Assembly (NCBI RefSeq): GCF_016862095.1
Contig: NZ_BOMH01000038.1
Location: forward strand, 62,001 to 126,000
From: Actinoplanes cyaneus
GTDB lineage: Bacteria; Actinomycetota; Actinomycetes; Mycobacteriales; Micromonosporaceae
Direction: 5' to 3'
DNA length: 64,000 nucleotides
Shown: positions 32,447-40,354 of the stretch, piece by piece
Layout of the letters: every line of letters begins with the position of its first letter
Numbering within the stretch: the stretch's first letter is position 1
Notes under the pieces: model-generated
Database searches by the model: none
What the model was told of the DNA's origin: nothing
Seen by the model: the letters and a program-made list of their open reading frames with translations, nothing else
Position numbers and translations under genes: made by a program

Positions 32447-32902
32447 CTAGCGGTAGCGGACCTCGCGGCCGTGCGCGGCGAGGGCGTAGATGACCAGGAC
32501 GTCGGTGGCGATCACGATGGTGCACCAGACCGGGTAGGCGGGCAGGAACATCATGTTGGCGAACGCGCTGAGCACCGCGACGATGATGCCGGCCACCCGC
32601 GCCCACATCTGCCCGAGGAACACGCCGATGCCGGTGAGCACCGCGAGGATCCCGAGCAGCAGGTGGGTCCAGCCCCAGCCGGTGTAGTCGAAGGTCAGCA
32701 CGAGGCCGCTGCTGGTGCTCACGTAGTAGTCGTCCTTGAACAGGGCGACGAGCCCTTCGATGGCTTGGAAGCCGCCGCTGAGCAGCAGCATCACGCCGGC
32801 GAACACGACCGCGCCGACCCAGGCGGTGGGTTCCCGCCCGGCTCCCGGCGGAATGTAGGGCTCCTCTTCGCCGTACGTCTTCCTCTGCTGTGTCTCGGAC
32901 AT
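32447..32902 (-). CDS. DUF7144 family membrane protein (copy 1 of 4)
   Basis: This 151-residue protein has a polar N-terminal 25 residues and four TM helices. Signature segments are VVFAGVMLLLSGGFQAIEGL, the loop DYYVSTSSGLVLTFDYTGW, GWTHLLLGILAVLTGIGVFL and PVWCTIVIATDVLVIYALAA ending in HGRE. Three related genes occur at 37730, 57316 and 63051. The family is unstudied; repeated association with stress-type genes and the dyad motif suggests an envelope stress role. Gaps of 13 and 9 bp to its neighbours show operon membership. Confidence 0.85.
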   Translation of the reverse strand: MSETQQRKTYGEEEPYIPPGAGREPTAWVGAVVFAGVMLLLSGGFQAIEGLVALFKDDYYVSTSSGLVLTFDYTGWGWTHLLLGILAVLTGIGVFLGQMWARVAGIIVAVLSAFANMMFLPAYPVWCTIVIATDVLVIYALAAHGREVRYR

Positions 32903-32915
32903 GTCGGGTTTCCCT

Positions 32916-33332
32916 TCAGTTCTCGTGGCGGCGCCGCACCGGCGCCGCCGCCAGACCGCTGAACGCGGCCGCCACGTACGGGCCGACCAGTTCCGCGCGG
33001 TCCAGGCCGTCCGCTGCCACCTCGATCACCGCGCCGCCGCCGATGCCGACCCGGACCACGATCAGGCGCCGGCCGTGCACGTGCCGGCGGACGACGCCGT
33101 CGGCCAGCACGACGCCCGGCAGCCGCCGGATCCGGTCGAACACCGGGCCGCGGCGGATCACCAGCAGCTCGCCGGTCCAGCGGGCCAGCATCCATCGGGA
33201 CCACCGGCGCCGGGACCGCACCCGGCACCGGAACGTCGGTCCGTCCTCGGCGAACGCCCGCCGGGTCCGCCGCTCCCGGCCGGTCGCGCAGATCACGACC
33301 AGCACCAGGAGGAGAAGCACCACCATGCTCAT
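32916..33332 (-). CDS. DUF2550-like small membrane protein
   Basis: The 138-residue protein has one N-terminal TM helix (MSMVVLLLLVLVVICATG) and a basic soluble domain with FRCRVRSRRRWSRW, LARWTGELLVIRRGP and a C-terminal VIEVAADGLD. The layout resembles DUF2550, whose members have a TM helix followed by a PH-like beta domain, but I rate this as a resemblance only. The start overlaps the end of the K+ channel gene (33329-33332), so it is co-translated with it. Confidence 0.6.
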   Translation of the reverse strand: MSMVVLLLLVLVVICATGRERRTRRAFAEDGPTFRCRVRSRRRWSRWMLARWTGELLVIRRGPVFDRIRRLPGVVLADGVVRRHVHGRRLIVVRVGIGGGAVIEVAADGLDRAELVGPYVAAAFSGLAAAPVRRRHEN

Positions 33333-34006
33333 CGGACCTCCCGCGGGCTCGCGTCATCCTCGATGGATGACCCTCGGTTCCAGTTCCGGGGACGCCAGTT
33401 CTCGACGACCTTGGCCACCGCGGTGACCAGGAACAGCTGGCCGGTGAGCGCCTCGACGACGGCGATCGTCTGGGCCGGGTTCCCGGCCGGGACGAGATCG
33501 CCGTAACCGGTCGTGGTCACCGTGACGAAGCTGAAGAACAGCGCCTCGGCCAGCAGCGGGTCACCCCGGTCACCGAAGAGCGGCCCGGGTTGCAGCTGGG
33601 CCACGCACTCGTACGCGAAGCCGAACGCCATCCCGATCAGCAGGTACGCGGCGAGCGCCCCGAGCATCGCCTGCGCGTCGACGCGATTGCGGCGGCTCAG
33701 GTCACGCACGATCGCCATCGGGGCGAGCAGGTACAGCGCGGCGGCCGCGCAGAAGGCGGCCGCCGTCAGCACCCGGGTGTCGGCCACGGCGGTGACGACG
33801 GCCGCAGTCAGGGCGAGCACGAACACGATCCCGCCGGCCAGCCGCAGCCCGGGGCGGGCGTGTGCCACCCGCAGCGACTGCCACACGGTGACGGTCTGCA
33901 CGGTGAGCAGCACGGTCACCGCCCACCGGCGTTCCGCGAGGATCGCCAGCACGTAGGTGCTCACGATCAGGAACAGCACCATGCCGTACCCGAATCGCGG
34001 TCTCAT
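33329..34006 (-). CDS. Two-pore-type potassium channel protein
   Basis: The 225-residue membrane protein has about five N-terminal hydrophobic helices and then the pore module of ion channels: FFSFVTVTTTGYGDLVPAG, with the K+ selectivity filter TTGYGD, followed by the inner helix AVVEALTGQLFLVTAVAKVV. It is a K+-selective channel without a C-terminal RCK domain. ATG 34006 overlaps the stop of the preceding 74-residue gene (ATGA). A longer frame upstream is antisense-like and was ignored. Membership in an envelope-stress operon suggests a role in osmotic or membrane-potential homeostasis. Confidence 0.88.
   Translation of the reverse strand: MRPRFGYGMVLFLIVSTYVLAILAERRWAVTVLLTVQTVTVWQSLRVAHARPGLRLAGGIVFVLALTAAVVTAVADTRVLTAAAFCAAAALYLLAPMAIVRDLSRRNRVDAQAMLGALAAYLLIGMAFGFAYECVAQLQPGPLFGDRGDPLLAEALFFSFVTVTTTGYGDLVPAGNPAQTIAVVEALTGQLFLVTAVAKVVENWRPRNWNRGSSIEDDASPREVR
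33352..33372. promoter_or_regulatory. 21-bp dyad motif copy, intragenic
   Basis: CG-TCATCC-TCGAT-GGATGA-CC lies in the last codons of the K+ channel gene, 20 bp before the next gene of the operon. Arms are perfect. It may give internal regulation or be a coincidence of coding sequence. Confidence 0.3.
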
Positions 34007-34227
34007 TTCTGCTGGTCGTCGCCCGCCGGCAGGCGGCGGACCTCGATCAGGCGCAGGCCGAGCCCGTGGATCCGGGAGATCAGGCCGACCACCGCGGACT
34101 GGTCGGGCAGGCTGCCGTGCAGCACCGTCTCCGGCGGCTCCACGCTGACGGTCAGATCTCGCAGCTCGGCGAGAAGTTCGTCCGGGATCACCCCGGACAC
34201 ACGGACCTGGTATGTCGCGTCCGGCAT
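34003..34227 (-). CDS. Small cytoplasmic protein, paralogue of the product at 62848
   Basis: This 74-residue protein reads MPDATYQVRVSGVIPDELL with later VLHGSLPDQSAVVGLISRIH and GLGLRLIEVRRL. It is clearly related to the 68-residue protein at 62848-63054 (YEIRVRGFLGP..., RGRLSDDDLERLLTRLDRSG, VLCLTSL). The pattern of strand-helix-strand predicts a small ferredoxin-like fold. Both copies are next to a DUF7144 gene. ATG 34227 is fixed by an AGGAGG site; the GTG at 34236 overlaps that site. Function unknown. Confidence 0.75.
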   Translation of the reverse strand: MPDATYQVRVSGVIPDELLAELRDLTVSVEPPETVLHGSLPDQSAVVGLISRIHGLGLRLIEVRRLPAGDDQQK

Positions 34228-34239
34228 CGGGTTCACCTC

Positions 34240-35049
34240 CTAGTCCACGGCCTGCAGCAGGCCGAGCCGGAACAGCCGCTCGATGCGCCGCACGGTGAAC
34301 GGATGCGACTGCGGCAGCTGGGCGAGCTCCACCCAGAACCCGCGCAGCGCCTGGCCCTGCCGGATCAGTTGCGCCACGTCGGTGGTGTGCTCGGTGTGCC
34401 GGCCCGAGGCGAGCAGGACCAGACCGGACGCGCCGGACGGGCACAGGTGCGCGCCGTGCCGGTCGCAGGAGTACTCCCGCAGCCGGGACAGGGTCGGCCC
34501 GAGCACCGGGATCCGCTCCGAGTAGGCGATGGACAGCTGGTACCAGAGCGAGACGTGGTGCAGCCGGATGTGCCCGAGCTCGTGACCGAGAATGAACCTC
34601 AGTCCCTCCCGGTTGTTCTGCTGCAGGTTCACGAACAGCTCGTTGGAGAGCACCACGTAGTCGTGGCCGGTGGCCTGCGCGGCGAACGCGTTCAGCGCGC
34701 CGTTGCCGTTGGTCAGGTAGAGCGTCGGCCGGCGGGGCAGCCCGAGCCGGTGCGCGAAGTCGTCGGCGGTCTTGTAGAGGTCGCCGTACTGGTGCGGGCT
34801 CAGCTCGACCGCGGTGCCGCGCACCGCCGCGCGCTGCGTCTCGCGGACGATCACCAGGATCGGCACCAGCAGCAGCAGTCCGATGACCGCGGAGCGCACG
34901 GCGGTGCCCCAGCCGGAGTCCACCACCCGCTCCGGCAGGTAGGGCAGGGTGATCGCGGCCTGCAGGATCAGCCAGATGATCACCAGGTTGAGCACCACCA
35001 TGAACACGTAGAACGGCATCTCGGCAGGGTGCCGCAACCGTTTCGACAC
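34240..35049 (-). CDS. M48 family metallopeptidase (Ste24/HtpX-like)
   Basis: The 269-residue protein has two N-terminal TM helices (about 12-35 and 50-70). The zinc motif HELGH is in RFILGHELGHIRLHH (about residues 154-168), with a third ligand region REYSCDRHGAHL. A start GTG at 35049 follows a GGAGGAG site. HtpX-type enzymes degrade misfolded membrane proteins. The gene leads a six-gene operon (M48, 74-residue protein, K+ channel, DUF2550-like, DUF7144, HdeD). The dyad motif at 35126 lies between it and the divergent lipid kinase gene, 76 bp from each start. Confidence 0.88.
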   Translation of the reverse strand: MSKRLRHPAEMPFYVFMVVLNLVIIWLILQAAITLPYLPERVVDSGWGTAVRSAVIGLLLLVPILVIVRETQRAAVRGTAVELSPHQYGDLYKTADDFAHRLGLPRRPTLYLTNGNGALNAFAAQATGHDYVVLSNELFVNLQQNNREGLRFILGHELGHIRLHHVSLWYQLSIAYSERIPVLGPTLSRLREYSCDRHGAHLCPSGASGLVLLASGRHTEHTTDVAQLIRQGQALRGFWVELAQLPQSHPFTVRRIERLFRLGLLQAVD

Positions 35050-35125
35050 GGTCTCCTCCTTCCCCCGCCCGCGGTCCGGGACGCCGCGGTTCGCCGCCGA
35101 CGATCCCCGCGCGCCCGCCGCGCCA

Positions 35126-35146
35126 CCTCATCCCGCCGGAGTGAGG
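35126..35146. promoter_or_regulatory. 21-bp dyad motif copy
   Basis: CCTCATCCC-GCC-GGAGTGAGG. It is centred between the divergent M48 and lipid kinase genes, 76 bp from each start codon, and so is suited to control both. Confidence 0.6.
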
Positions 35147-35222
35147 CCGGTGGATACCGCCTGCGGGGAGGCTTTCCACGACCGAAACACCAACCCGATC
35201 CCGTACGTACGCAGGAGGCACC

Positions 35223-36503
35223 GTGCAGACAGTCGAGGGACGACCGTGGCTGGCCCGGCTCGCGTTCGCCGCGGCCGCCGTCGCGACCGTGCTGGTTCTG
35301 ATCGTCGCGGGACTGGCCGCCAGCCTCGCGTTGCTGCTGACCGCGGCGCTGGGCAGCGCTGTCACGCTGGCCGCGGCGTGGTGGTTCCTGACGCATCGGG
35401 GCGTGCCGCGCTGGATCGCCGGCGGCGTCGTCGTGCTGGCGCCGGGCGTGGTCGCCGTGCTCTACGCCCGCGCGCACCTGATCTGGGTCGTCGTCCTGTT
35501 CGGCCTGCTCTGGGCCGGCGCGGTGGCCGCCGGGCGGCGCGCCCTGACGATCCCGGCGGCGCCGGTGGTGTTCCGGACCCCGGCCCCGGCGCGACCGTTC
35601 CTGATCATGAATCCGCGCTCCGGCGGCGGGAAGGTCGGCCGGTTCCGGCTCGTCGAACGGGCAACGGCCCTGGGCGCGCGGGTGTACCTGGTGGACGGTC
35701 CCGCGGTGGACGTGGCAGCGGTCGCCCGGCAGGCCGTCCGGGACGGCGCCGACCTGCTCGGGGTGGCCGGCGGGGACGGCACCCAGGCCCTGGTCGCCGG
35801 GATCGCCGCCGAGCACGGCCTGCCGTTCCTGGTCGTCTCCGCCGGCACCCGCAACCACTTCGCGCTGGATCTCGGGCTGGACCGGGACGACCCGGCGGCC
35901 TGCCTGGAGGCGCTCACCGACGGCGAGGAGTTGCGGATCGACCTCGGGATGGTGGGCGACCGGACGTTCGTGAACAACGCGTCGTTCGGCGCGTACGCGG
36001 CCGTCGTACGCAGCCCGCAGTATCGCGACGCCAAGCTCGGCACCGCCCTCGACCTGCTGCCGGAGGCGCTGACCGGTGGTCCGTCGCTGCGTCTTACCAC
36101 GGACCGGGTCACGGTGACCGGCTCGCAGGCCATCCTGATCAGCAACAACGCCTACCGGGTGGACACCGGCCGGCGCCCGCGCCTGGATCGCGGCGAGCTG
36201 GGCGTGGTCGCGGTGACGGTCCGCGGTGCGTGGGACGCGGTCGCGCTGATCGGCCGGCGCGGGGTGACCGGCGCCACCGCCCGGGAGGCGGTCGTGGACG
36301 CGGACGAGCCTGCGGTCGCGGCCGGTGTGGACGGCGAGGCTCTGCTGCTGCCCACGCCCGTACGCCTCAGAATCCGTCCCGGAGCTCTGCGGGTCCGTGT
36401 CCCCCGGCAGCGCCCCGGCGTCCCGGCCTCGCCCCCGCACCTGGACGGAAGAAGGCTGTGGCGGCTGGCGAGGCCGACCGGCGCACGGGCATCGCGCCCT
36501 TGA
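35223..36503 (+). CDS. Diacylglycerol/sphingosine kinase family lipid kinase with membrane N-terminus
   Basis: The 426-residue protein has four N-terminal TM segments (about 8-105) fused to a DAGK catalytic domain (about 120-420). Motifs are FLIMNPRSGGGKVGR, GVAGGDGTQALVAG (the GGDGT nucleotide loop), VSAGTRNHFALDLG and VNNASFGAYA. It should phosphorylate a lipid such as diacylglycerol or a related membrane lipid at the cytoplasmic face. GTG 35223 follows a GCAGGAGG site. The membrane-fused layout is common in actinobacteria. The 3' end overlaps a terminator dyad. Divergent from the M48 operon through a shared dyad motif. Confidence 0.9.
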   Translation: MQTVEGRPWLARLAFAAAAVATVLVLIVAGLAASLALLLTAALGSAVTLAAAWWFLTHRGVPRWIAGGVVVLAPGVVAVLYARAHLIWVVVLFGLLWAGAVAAGRRALTIPAAPVVFRTPAPARPFLIMNPRSGGGKVGRFRLVERATALGARVYLVDGPAVDVAAVARQAVRDGADLLGVAGGDGTQALVAGIAAEHGLPFLVVSAGTRNHFALDLGLDRDDPAACLEALTDGEELRIDLGMVGDRTFVNNASFGAYAAVVRSPQYRDAKLGTALDLLPEALTGGPSLRLTTDRVTVTGSQAILISNNAYRVDTGRRPRLDRGELGVVAVTVRGAWDAVALIGRRGVTGATAREAVVDADEPAVAAGVDGEALLLPTPVRLRIRPGALRVRVPRQRPGVPASPPHLDGRRLWRLARPTGARASRP

Positions 36504-36525
36504 CGACCGACGTCAAAGGCGCGAT
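36491..36525. terminator. Bidirectional hairpin at the end of the lipid kinase gene
   Basis: Arms 36491-36505 and 36511-36525 pair over 15 bp with one mismatch around a 5-base loop. The hairpin includes the lipid kinase stop and faces the end of the convergent 26-residue gene. Confidence 0.75.
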
Positions 36526-36584
36526 GTGCGGTGTTCGGCGGGACCGGCCGGGTATGGCAGTCCTGCTCCAGCGGCGGCCTTGCT

Positions 36585-36665
36585 CTAGCGGCGGCCGACG
36601 CGCCGGGTGACGCGGCGAGCGGTGCGGCGCCCGGTGCGACGGGCGACCCTGCGTGATCCGAACAT
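36585..36665 (-). CDS. 26-residue arginine-rich peptide
   Basis: An ATG with a GAGGAAGGAA site opens a 26-codon frame, MFGSRRVARRTGRR then TARRVTRRVGRR, and a TAG stop. Eleven or more residues are arginine, spaced in an RR-x-x-x-RR rhythm that would make a basic amphipathic helix. The gene lies 14 bp downstream of the DUF6325 stop on the same strand. Similar tiny Arg-rich frames occur beside stress-type genes in actinobacteria to my recollection; a nucleic acid- or membrane-binding role is inference. Confidence 0.6.
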   Translation of the reverse strand: MFGSRRVARRTGRRTARRVTRRVGRR

Positions 36666-36679
36666 GGTGGCTTCCTTCC

Positions 36680-37222
36680 TCAGGCTCCGGCGGTTTCCAG
36701 GTCGTGCAGCTGCTTGGCCTCTTCGGCGTTGAGCAGCCCGATGTCGATCAGGTCGAACGGGCTGATGAAGCCGTCGCCGAGACGTCGCCCGCCGGCCCGC
36801 GCGATCGCGTCGCGCAGCGGCACCGCCCAGTGGTGCTCGATCAGGATGAGCGCTGCCGCGCTGTCATCCGGGATCTCCGCGAGCACGTCCCAGGCCTGTG
36901 CGTCCTCGAAGACCGCGACCTTGCCCGCGGCGTCGGCGGCCGCCGCACCGAGCGCGGCGCCGGCCTCCATGCCGGTCTCCCCCTCGATGCCCAGGCCGAC
37001 CAGAGCGCCGATCTTGCTGCCCAGCTCGACCGCCTCCTCCCGGGTCAGGTTGCTCAGGTGCTCCACCTCCATCGCGCCCTTCTCGTCCTTGTAGACGGCG
37101 AGCGCGTCGATCACACGTACCGTGTCGCTCTGCCGCAGGCGTTCCAGCTCGGCGATCACCTCGCCGTGGAAGTCCGGGTGCCGGAAGCCGAGCACGATCA
37201 ACTGGACGGGTCCGATGGCCAT
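36680..37222 (-). CDS. DUF6325/DUF1269-like protein
   Basis: The 180-residue protein starts MAIGPVQLIVLGFRHPDFHG and continues with EVIAELERLRQSDTVRVIDA, LAVYKDEKGAMEVEHLS, a Gly/Ala-rich centre (GLGIEGETGMEAGAALGAAA) and a C-terminal SAAALILIEHHWAVPLRDA. This fits the DUF6325/DUF1269 group, soluble or membrane-associated proteins with a ferredoxin-like fold split by a glycine-rich insert. It lies downstream of a dyad motif (50 bp) and upstream of the Arg-rich peptide. The role is unknown; a related DUF1269 protein is at 62165. Confidence 0.78.
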   Translation of the reverse strand: MAIGPVQLIVLGFRHPDFHGEVIAELERLRQSDTVRVIDALAVYKDEKGAMEVEHLSNLTREEAVELGSKIGALVGLGIEGETGMEAGAALGAAAADAAGKVAVFEDAQAWDVLAEIPDDSAAALILIEHHWAVPLRDAIARAGGRRLGDGFISPFDLIDIGLLNAEEAKQLHDLETAGA

Positions 37223-37272
37223 CTGCTACCCCTTTCGTCTCCCCGATCCTGGGTCGAGGGGTGCGGCAACCG

Positions 37273-37293
37273 CCTCATCCGGCACGGGTGAGG
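37273..37293. promoter_or_regulatory. 21-bp dyad motif copy
   Basis: CCTCATCC-GGCAC-GGGTGAGG. It lies 50 bp from the DUF6325 start and ends 32 bp before the lipoprotein start on the other strand. Confidence 0.65.
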
Positions 37294-37325
37294 ACCGGCC
37301 ACCACGGGCGAGCGACGCTGGCGCC

Positions 37326-37715
37326 ATGAAGCGTTTCCTGATCGCTCTCGTCCTGCTGCTGGCCGGCTGCACGTCCGCGGAGGCCGCCCGGCCGGCGGTC
37401 TGCGACAGCTGGGACTCGGTGCAGAACACCGTGGACCACATCCGTGACGTGAACGTGTCGGCGAGCGGGCTGTCCGCCCTGCGGCCGTACCTGTCACAGC
37501 TCCGCACCGGGCTGAACCAGCTCTACGCGGACGCGAAGACCCAGTTCAGCGTCGAGGCCGACGCCCTCCGGGTCGCGACCGACCAGCTCGCGACCTCGCT
37601 GCGCGTGGCGAAGGACAACCCGGACGTCACCAACCTGGCCGCCGTACGGGCCTCGGTCGGCGACGTGCGCACCACCGCGAACACCCTGCACAACGCCATG
37701 TTGTCGACCTGCTGA
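37326..37715 (+). CDS. Small lipoprotein
   Basis: This 129-residue protein has a short signal peptide and a perfect lipobox (FLIALVLLLAGCTSAEA), then a helical domain with VCDSWDSVQNTVDHIRDVNV, LSQLRTGLNQLYADAKTQFS and a terminal LHNAMLSTC. Two cysteines (VCDSW and the last residue) may pair. It resembles small helical actinobacterial lipoproteins with no known function. ATG 37326 is 32 bp after the dyad motif, and the gene is followed after 14 bp by a DUF7144-like gene. Confidence 0.75.
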   Translation: MKRFLIALVLLLAGCTSAEAARPAVCDSWDSVQNTVDHIRDVNVSASGLSALRPYLSQLRTGLNQLYADAKTQFSVEADALRVATDQLATSLRVAKDNPDVTNLAAVRASVGDVRTTANTLHNAMLSTC

Positions 37716-37729
37716 GAGGAAGTCGGGCC

Positions 37730-38143
37730 ATGGAGATCGAGGAGAGCCGGGCCACCGGCTGGATCGCCTGGGTGCTCTTCGGCGGGGTCCTGCTGGTCCT
37801 GCTGGGCGCGCTGCACCTGAGCGTGGGACTCATCGCGCTGCTGCGGCCGGAGTTCATCGCCGGTGACCGCGCCGACCTGCTGACCGACCTGCCGCTGACC
37901 GCGGTCGGGTGGATCCACATCGCGGTGGGAGCGCTCGCGCTGGCGACCGGGCCCTGCCTGATCCGCAACCTGAGCTGGGCCCGTTCGGTGACGGTCGGGC
38001 TCGCCGTCCTGGCTGCGGTGATCAACTTCGTGTTCCTGGGCATCTACCCGGTCTGGTCGGTGATCGGGATCGCGCTGTCCCTGCTGATCGCGTGGGCGGT
38101 CGTGGTGCACGGCGACGAGCTCGCCGGCGCGTACGGTAAGTGA
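37730..38143 (+). CDS. DUF7144-like membrane protein (copy 2 of 4)
   Basis: The 137-residue protein has four TM helices with the DUF7144 order: WIAWVLFGGVLLVLLGALHL, VGLIALLRPEF loop, GWIHIAVGALALATGPCLI, and FVFLGIYPVWSVIGIALSLL ending with VVVHGDELAGAYG. It is the most divergent of the four copies. A GAGAGGA site precedes ATG 37730. It overlaps the YihY gene by GTGA, so the lipoprotein, this gene and YihY form an operon behind the dyad motif. Confidence 0.75.
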   Translation: MEIEESRATGWIAWVLFGGVLLVLLGALHLSVGLIALLRPEFIAGDRADLLTDLPLTAVGWIHIAVGALALATGPCLIRNLSWARSVTVGLAVLAAVINFVFLGIYPVWSVIGIALSLLIAWAVVVHGDELAGAYGK

Positions 38144-39021
38144 TCCGCCGGCTCGACGACTGGCAGCGACGATGCCGCGTGCCCGGGTTCCTCTGGGCCG
38201 TGGCGCGCAAGTATCTCGACGACGGCGGGCCACGGGAGGCCGCGCTGATCACGTACTACGGGTTCCTCAGTCTGTTCCCGGCCCTGCTGCTGGGCGTGGC
38301 GGTGGTGTCCCGGGCCCTGACCACCCGGCCGCAGTTGCGGCAGGAGGTGGTCGGGGCCATCGTGCCGGCGGCGCTGCGCGCGGATGTGGACGCCGCGATC
38401 GCCGCCCTGCCGGCCCCCTCGGCCGCCCTGGTGATCGGGCTGGCCGGGCTCGCGTACACCGCCTCCGGTGTGGTGATGTCGGTCTATACAACGCTCAACC
38501 ACGTGGCCGCGGTCCCGCACTCGCGGCGCTCCGGCGTGCTCTCCTGGGGGCTGCGCGTGCTGGCCGGGCTCGCGGTGCTGCTCACCGGGGTGGTGGCCGC
38601 GGCCCTGCTGCCCGCGATCGGCGCGTTCGTCGTCGCGTTCACGATCCTGCTGCTCGTCGCCCGGCTGCTGCTGGACCGCCCGGCGCCGCTGCGGGCGCTC
38701 TGGCCGGCCGGGCTGATCGGGGCGGCCGCCGTGACCCTGCTGCTGGAACTGGGCTCGTCGGTGCTGCCCGGCCTGATCGCACGGGCCGGGCCGATCTACG
38801 GCGGCTTCGCCACCGTGGCGGCGATCTTCACCCTGCTCTACCTGCTCAGCAACGTGCTGGTGCTGGCCGCCGAGGTGGCCGCCGTGCGGTGGGGCAGGTT
38901 GTGGCCCCGGGCGCTGGACAACACCCGCCCGGGGCCGGCCGACCTGCGCGCCTACGCGCTGCTCACCCGGGAACAGGAGCGGTCCGCTGCGGCAGGAACC
39001 ACGCCGCCACCAGGCCGATAG
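38140..39021 (+). CDS. YihY/BrkB family membrane protein (copy 1)
   Basis: A 293-residue membrane protein with the YihY pattern: GGPREAALITYYGFLSLFPA before TM1, then AGLAYTASGVVMSVYTTLNH, and late IYGGFATVAAIFTLLYLLSN. Six TM helices are predicted. It is a putative transporter or flippase of unknown substrate. The GTG start overlaps the previous stop. Its last 59 bp overlap the end of the convergent MFS gene. A second YihY-type gene is at 53548, also next to a dyad motif. Confidence 0.85.
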   Translation: MIRRLDDWQRRCRVPGFLWAVARKYLDDGGPREAALITYYGFLSLFPALLLGVAVVSRALTTRPQLRQEVVGAIVPAALRADVDAAIAALPAPSAALVIGLAGLAYTASGVVMSVYTTLNHVAAVPHSRRSGVLSWGLRVLAGLAVLLTGVVAAALLPAIGAFVVAFTILLLVARLLLDRPAPLRALWPAGLIGAAAVTLLLELGSSVLPGLIARAGPIYGGFATVAAIFTLLYLLSNVLVLAAEVAAVRWGRLWPRALDNTRPGPADLRAYALLTREQERSAAAGTTPPPGR

Positions 39022-40354
39022 CCCCGGCCACCGCGACCGCGCCCATGGCCAGCGCGTACGCCGTCCCGGGCCGGGTACCCAGACCGGCGACCAGGATCGT
39101 GCCGGCGATCGCGCCGCCCAGCGCGGAGCCCAGGTTGGAGACGCTGCGGGACAGCCCGGAGATCTCGCCCTGCAGGTCCTCGCCGAACGCCGACTGCACC
39201 ACGTTCACCGACGGGGTCAGCATGCCGCCCAGCCCGAAACCCATCACGAACAGGCCGGGGATGAACGCCCACACCGAGTCGGACGCGTAGATCAGCGTCA
39301 GCAGCAGCACGGTGCCGACCACGGTGATCACGAAGCCACCCACGATCAGGGTGCGCTGCGCGCGACGCCGGGCGAACCGTTCCGCGGCGAACGAGGAGAG
39401 CAACAGCCCGGCCGTCGTCGCACTGAACACCACCCCCGTCTCGATCGCGTTGTAGCCGCGTTCCACCTGCAGGTACGCCGCGACGACGAAGGACGTGCCC
39501 ATCAGCATCAGCCATTGGGCGGCCTGGGTGATCATGCCCAGGTTCGACGCGCGGTTGCGGAACAGCGCCGTGGACAGCAGCGGCGACCGGCCGGCCCGCT
39601 CCTTGGCCCGCACGGAGGCGAAGAACCAGACCAGCACCGCGGCGCCGGCCACCAGCAGGCCCAGCATCAGCCACAGGTTGTCGTCGGCGGTCAGGATCCC
39701 GGAGACGACCAGGACCAGCCCGAGCGCGGACAGCACGGCGCCACCCGGATCGGTCGGCCGGGTCGGGTCCGGCGGCAGCGGGTCCTGCACCCAGCGGCGG
39801 CTGAGCACCGCGATCAGCAGCACCATCGCCGCCTGGAACACGAACGACGCCCGCCAGCTGATCGCGGTGGTGATGAACCCGCCGATCAGCGGCCCGGTCG
39901 CGGCGCCGATCCCGCCGAACGCGCTGATCGCGCCGAACGCCTTGGCCCGCGAGGCCACGCCGGTGAACAGCAGCGTGGTCAGGATGTAGACGGGCGGGAT
40001 CAGCATCGCCGTGCCGATGCCCTCCAGGATCGAGTTGCCCACGATCAGTACGCCGAGCCCGGGGGCTGCCGCGCTGATCAGGGCGCCGGCCGCGTACACC
40101 AGCAGGCCGAGGGTCAGGCAGCGCTTACGGCCGATCCGGTCGGTCAGCTTCCCGCCGGGGATCATCAGCGCGGCCATCACCAGCAGGAAGATCGTGATGG
40201 CCAGTTGCACCCCCGCGACCGTCGTGTTCAGGTCCTCGCTGATGTCGTTGATCATCACGTTCATGTTCGAGCCGGCGAAGCTGCAGATGAACTGCGCCAG
40301 CGCGAACGGGATCAGCGCGCGCCGCAGCGCGCTCTTCTTGTCAGTAGCGTCCAC
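38963..40354 (-). CDS. MFS transporter
   Basis: The 463-residue protein has about 14 TM segments, motif A GGKLTDRIGRKRCLTLG (about residue 60-76) and motif C-like GIGAATGPLIGGFI. It belongs to the DHA2-like drug efflux or multidrug group. GTG 40354 has a GGAG site at correct distance and overlaps the stop of the upstream Rv1733c-like gene by 14 bp, which points to coupled expression; the longer frame to 40405 lacks a ribosome site. The 3' end overlaps the YihY gene by 59 bp. Confidence 0.85.
   Translation of the reverse strand: MDATDKKSALRRALIPFALAQFICSFAGSNMNVMINDISEDLNTTVAGVQLAITIFLLVMAALMIPGGKLTDRIGRKRCLTLGLLVYAAGALISAAAPGLGVLIVGNSILEGIGTAMLIPPVYILTTLLFTGVASRAKAFGAISAFGGIGAATGPLIGGFITTAISWRASFVFQAAMVLLIAVLSRRWVQDPLPPDPTRPTDPGGAVLSALGLVLVVSGILTADDNLWLMLGLLVAGAAVLVWFFASVRAKERAGRSPLLSTALFRNRASNLGMITQAAQWLMLMGTSFVVAAYLQVERGYNAIETGVVFSATTAGLLLSSFAAERFARRRAQRTLIVGGFVITVVGTVLLLTLIYASDSVWAFIPGLFVMGFGLGGMLTPSVNVVQSAFGEDLQGEISGLSRSVSNLGSALGGAIAGTILVAGLGTRPGTAYALAMGAVAVAGAIGLVAAWFLPQRTAPVPG

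Noticed and set aside
33329..35365. 678-codon fusion frame ending in the K+ channel
   Set aside because: The upstream two thirds overlap the M48 gene in another frame; the true channel starts at 34006 with an ATGA overlap.
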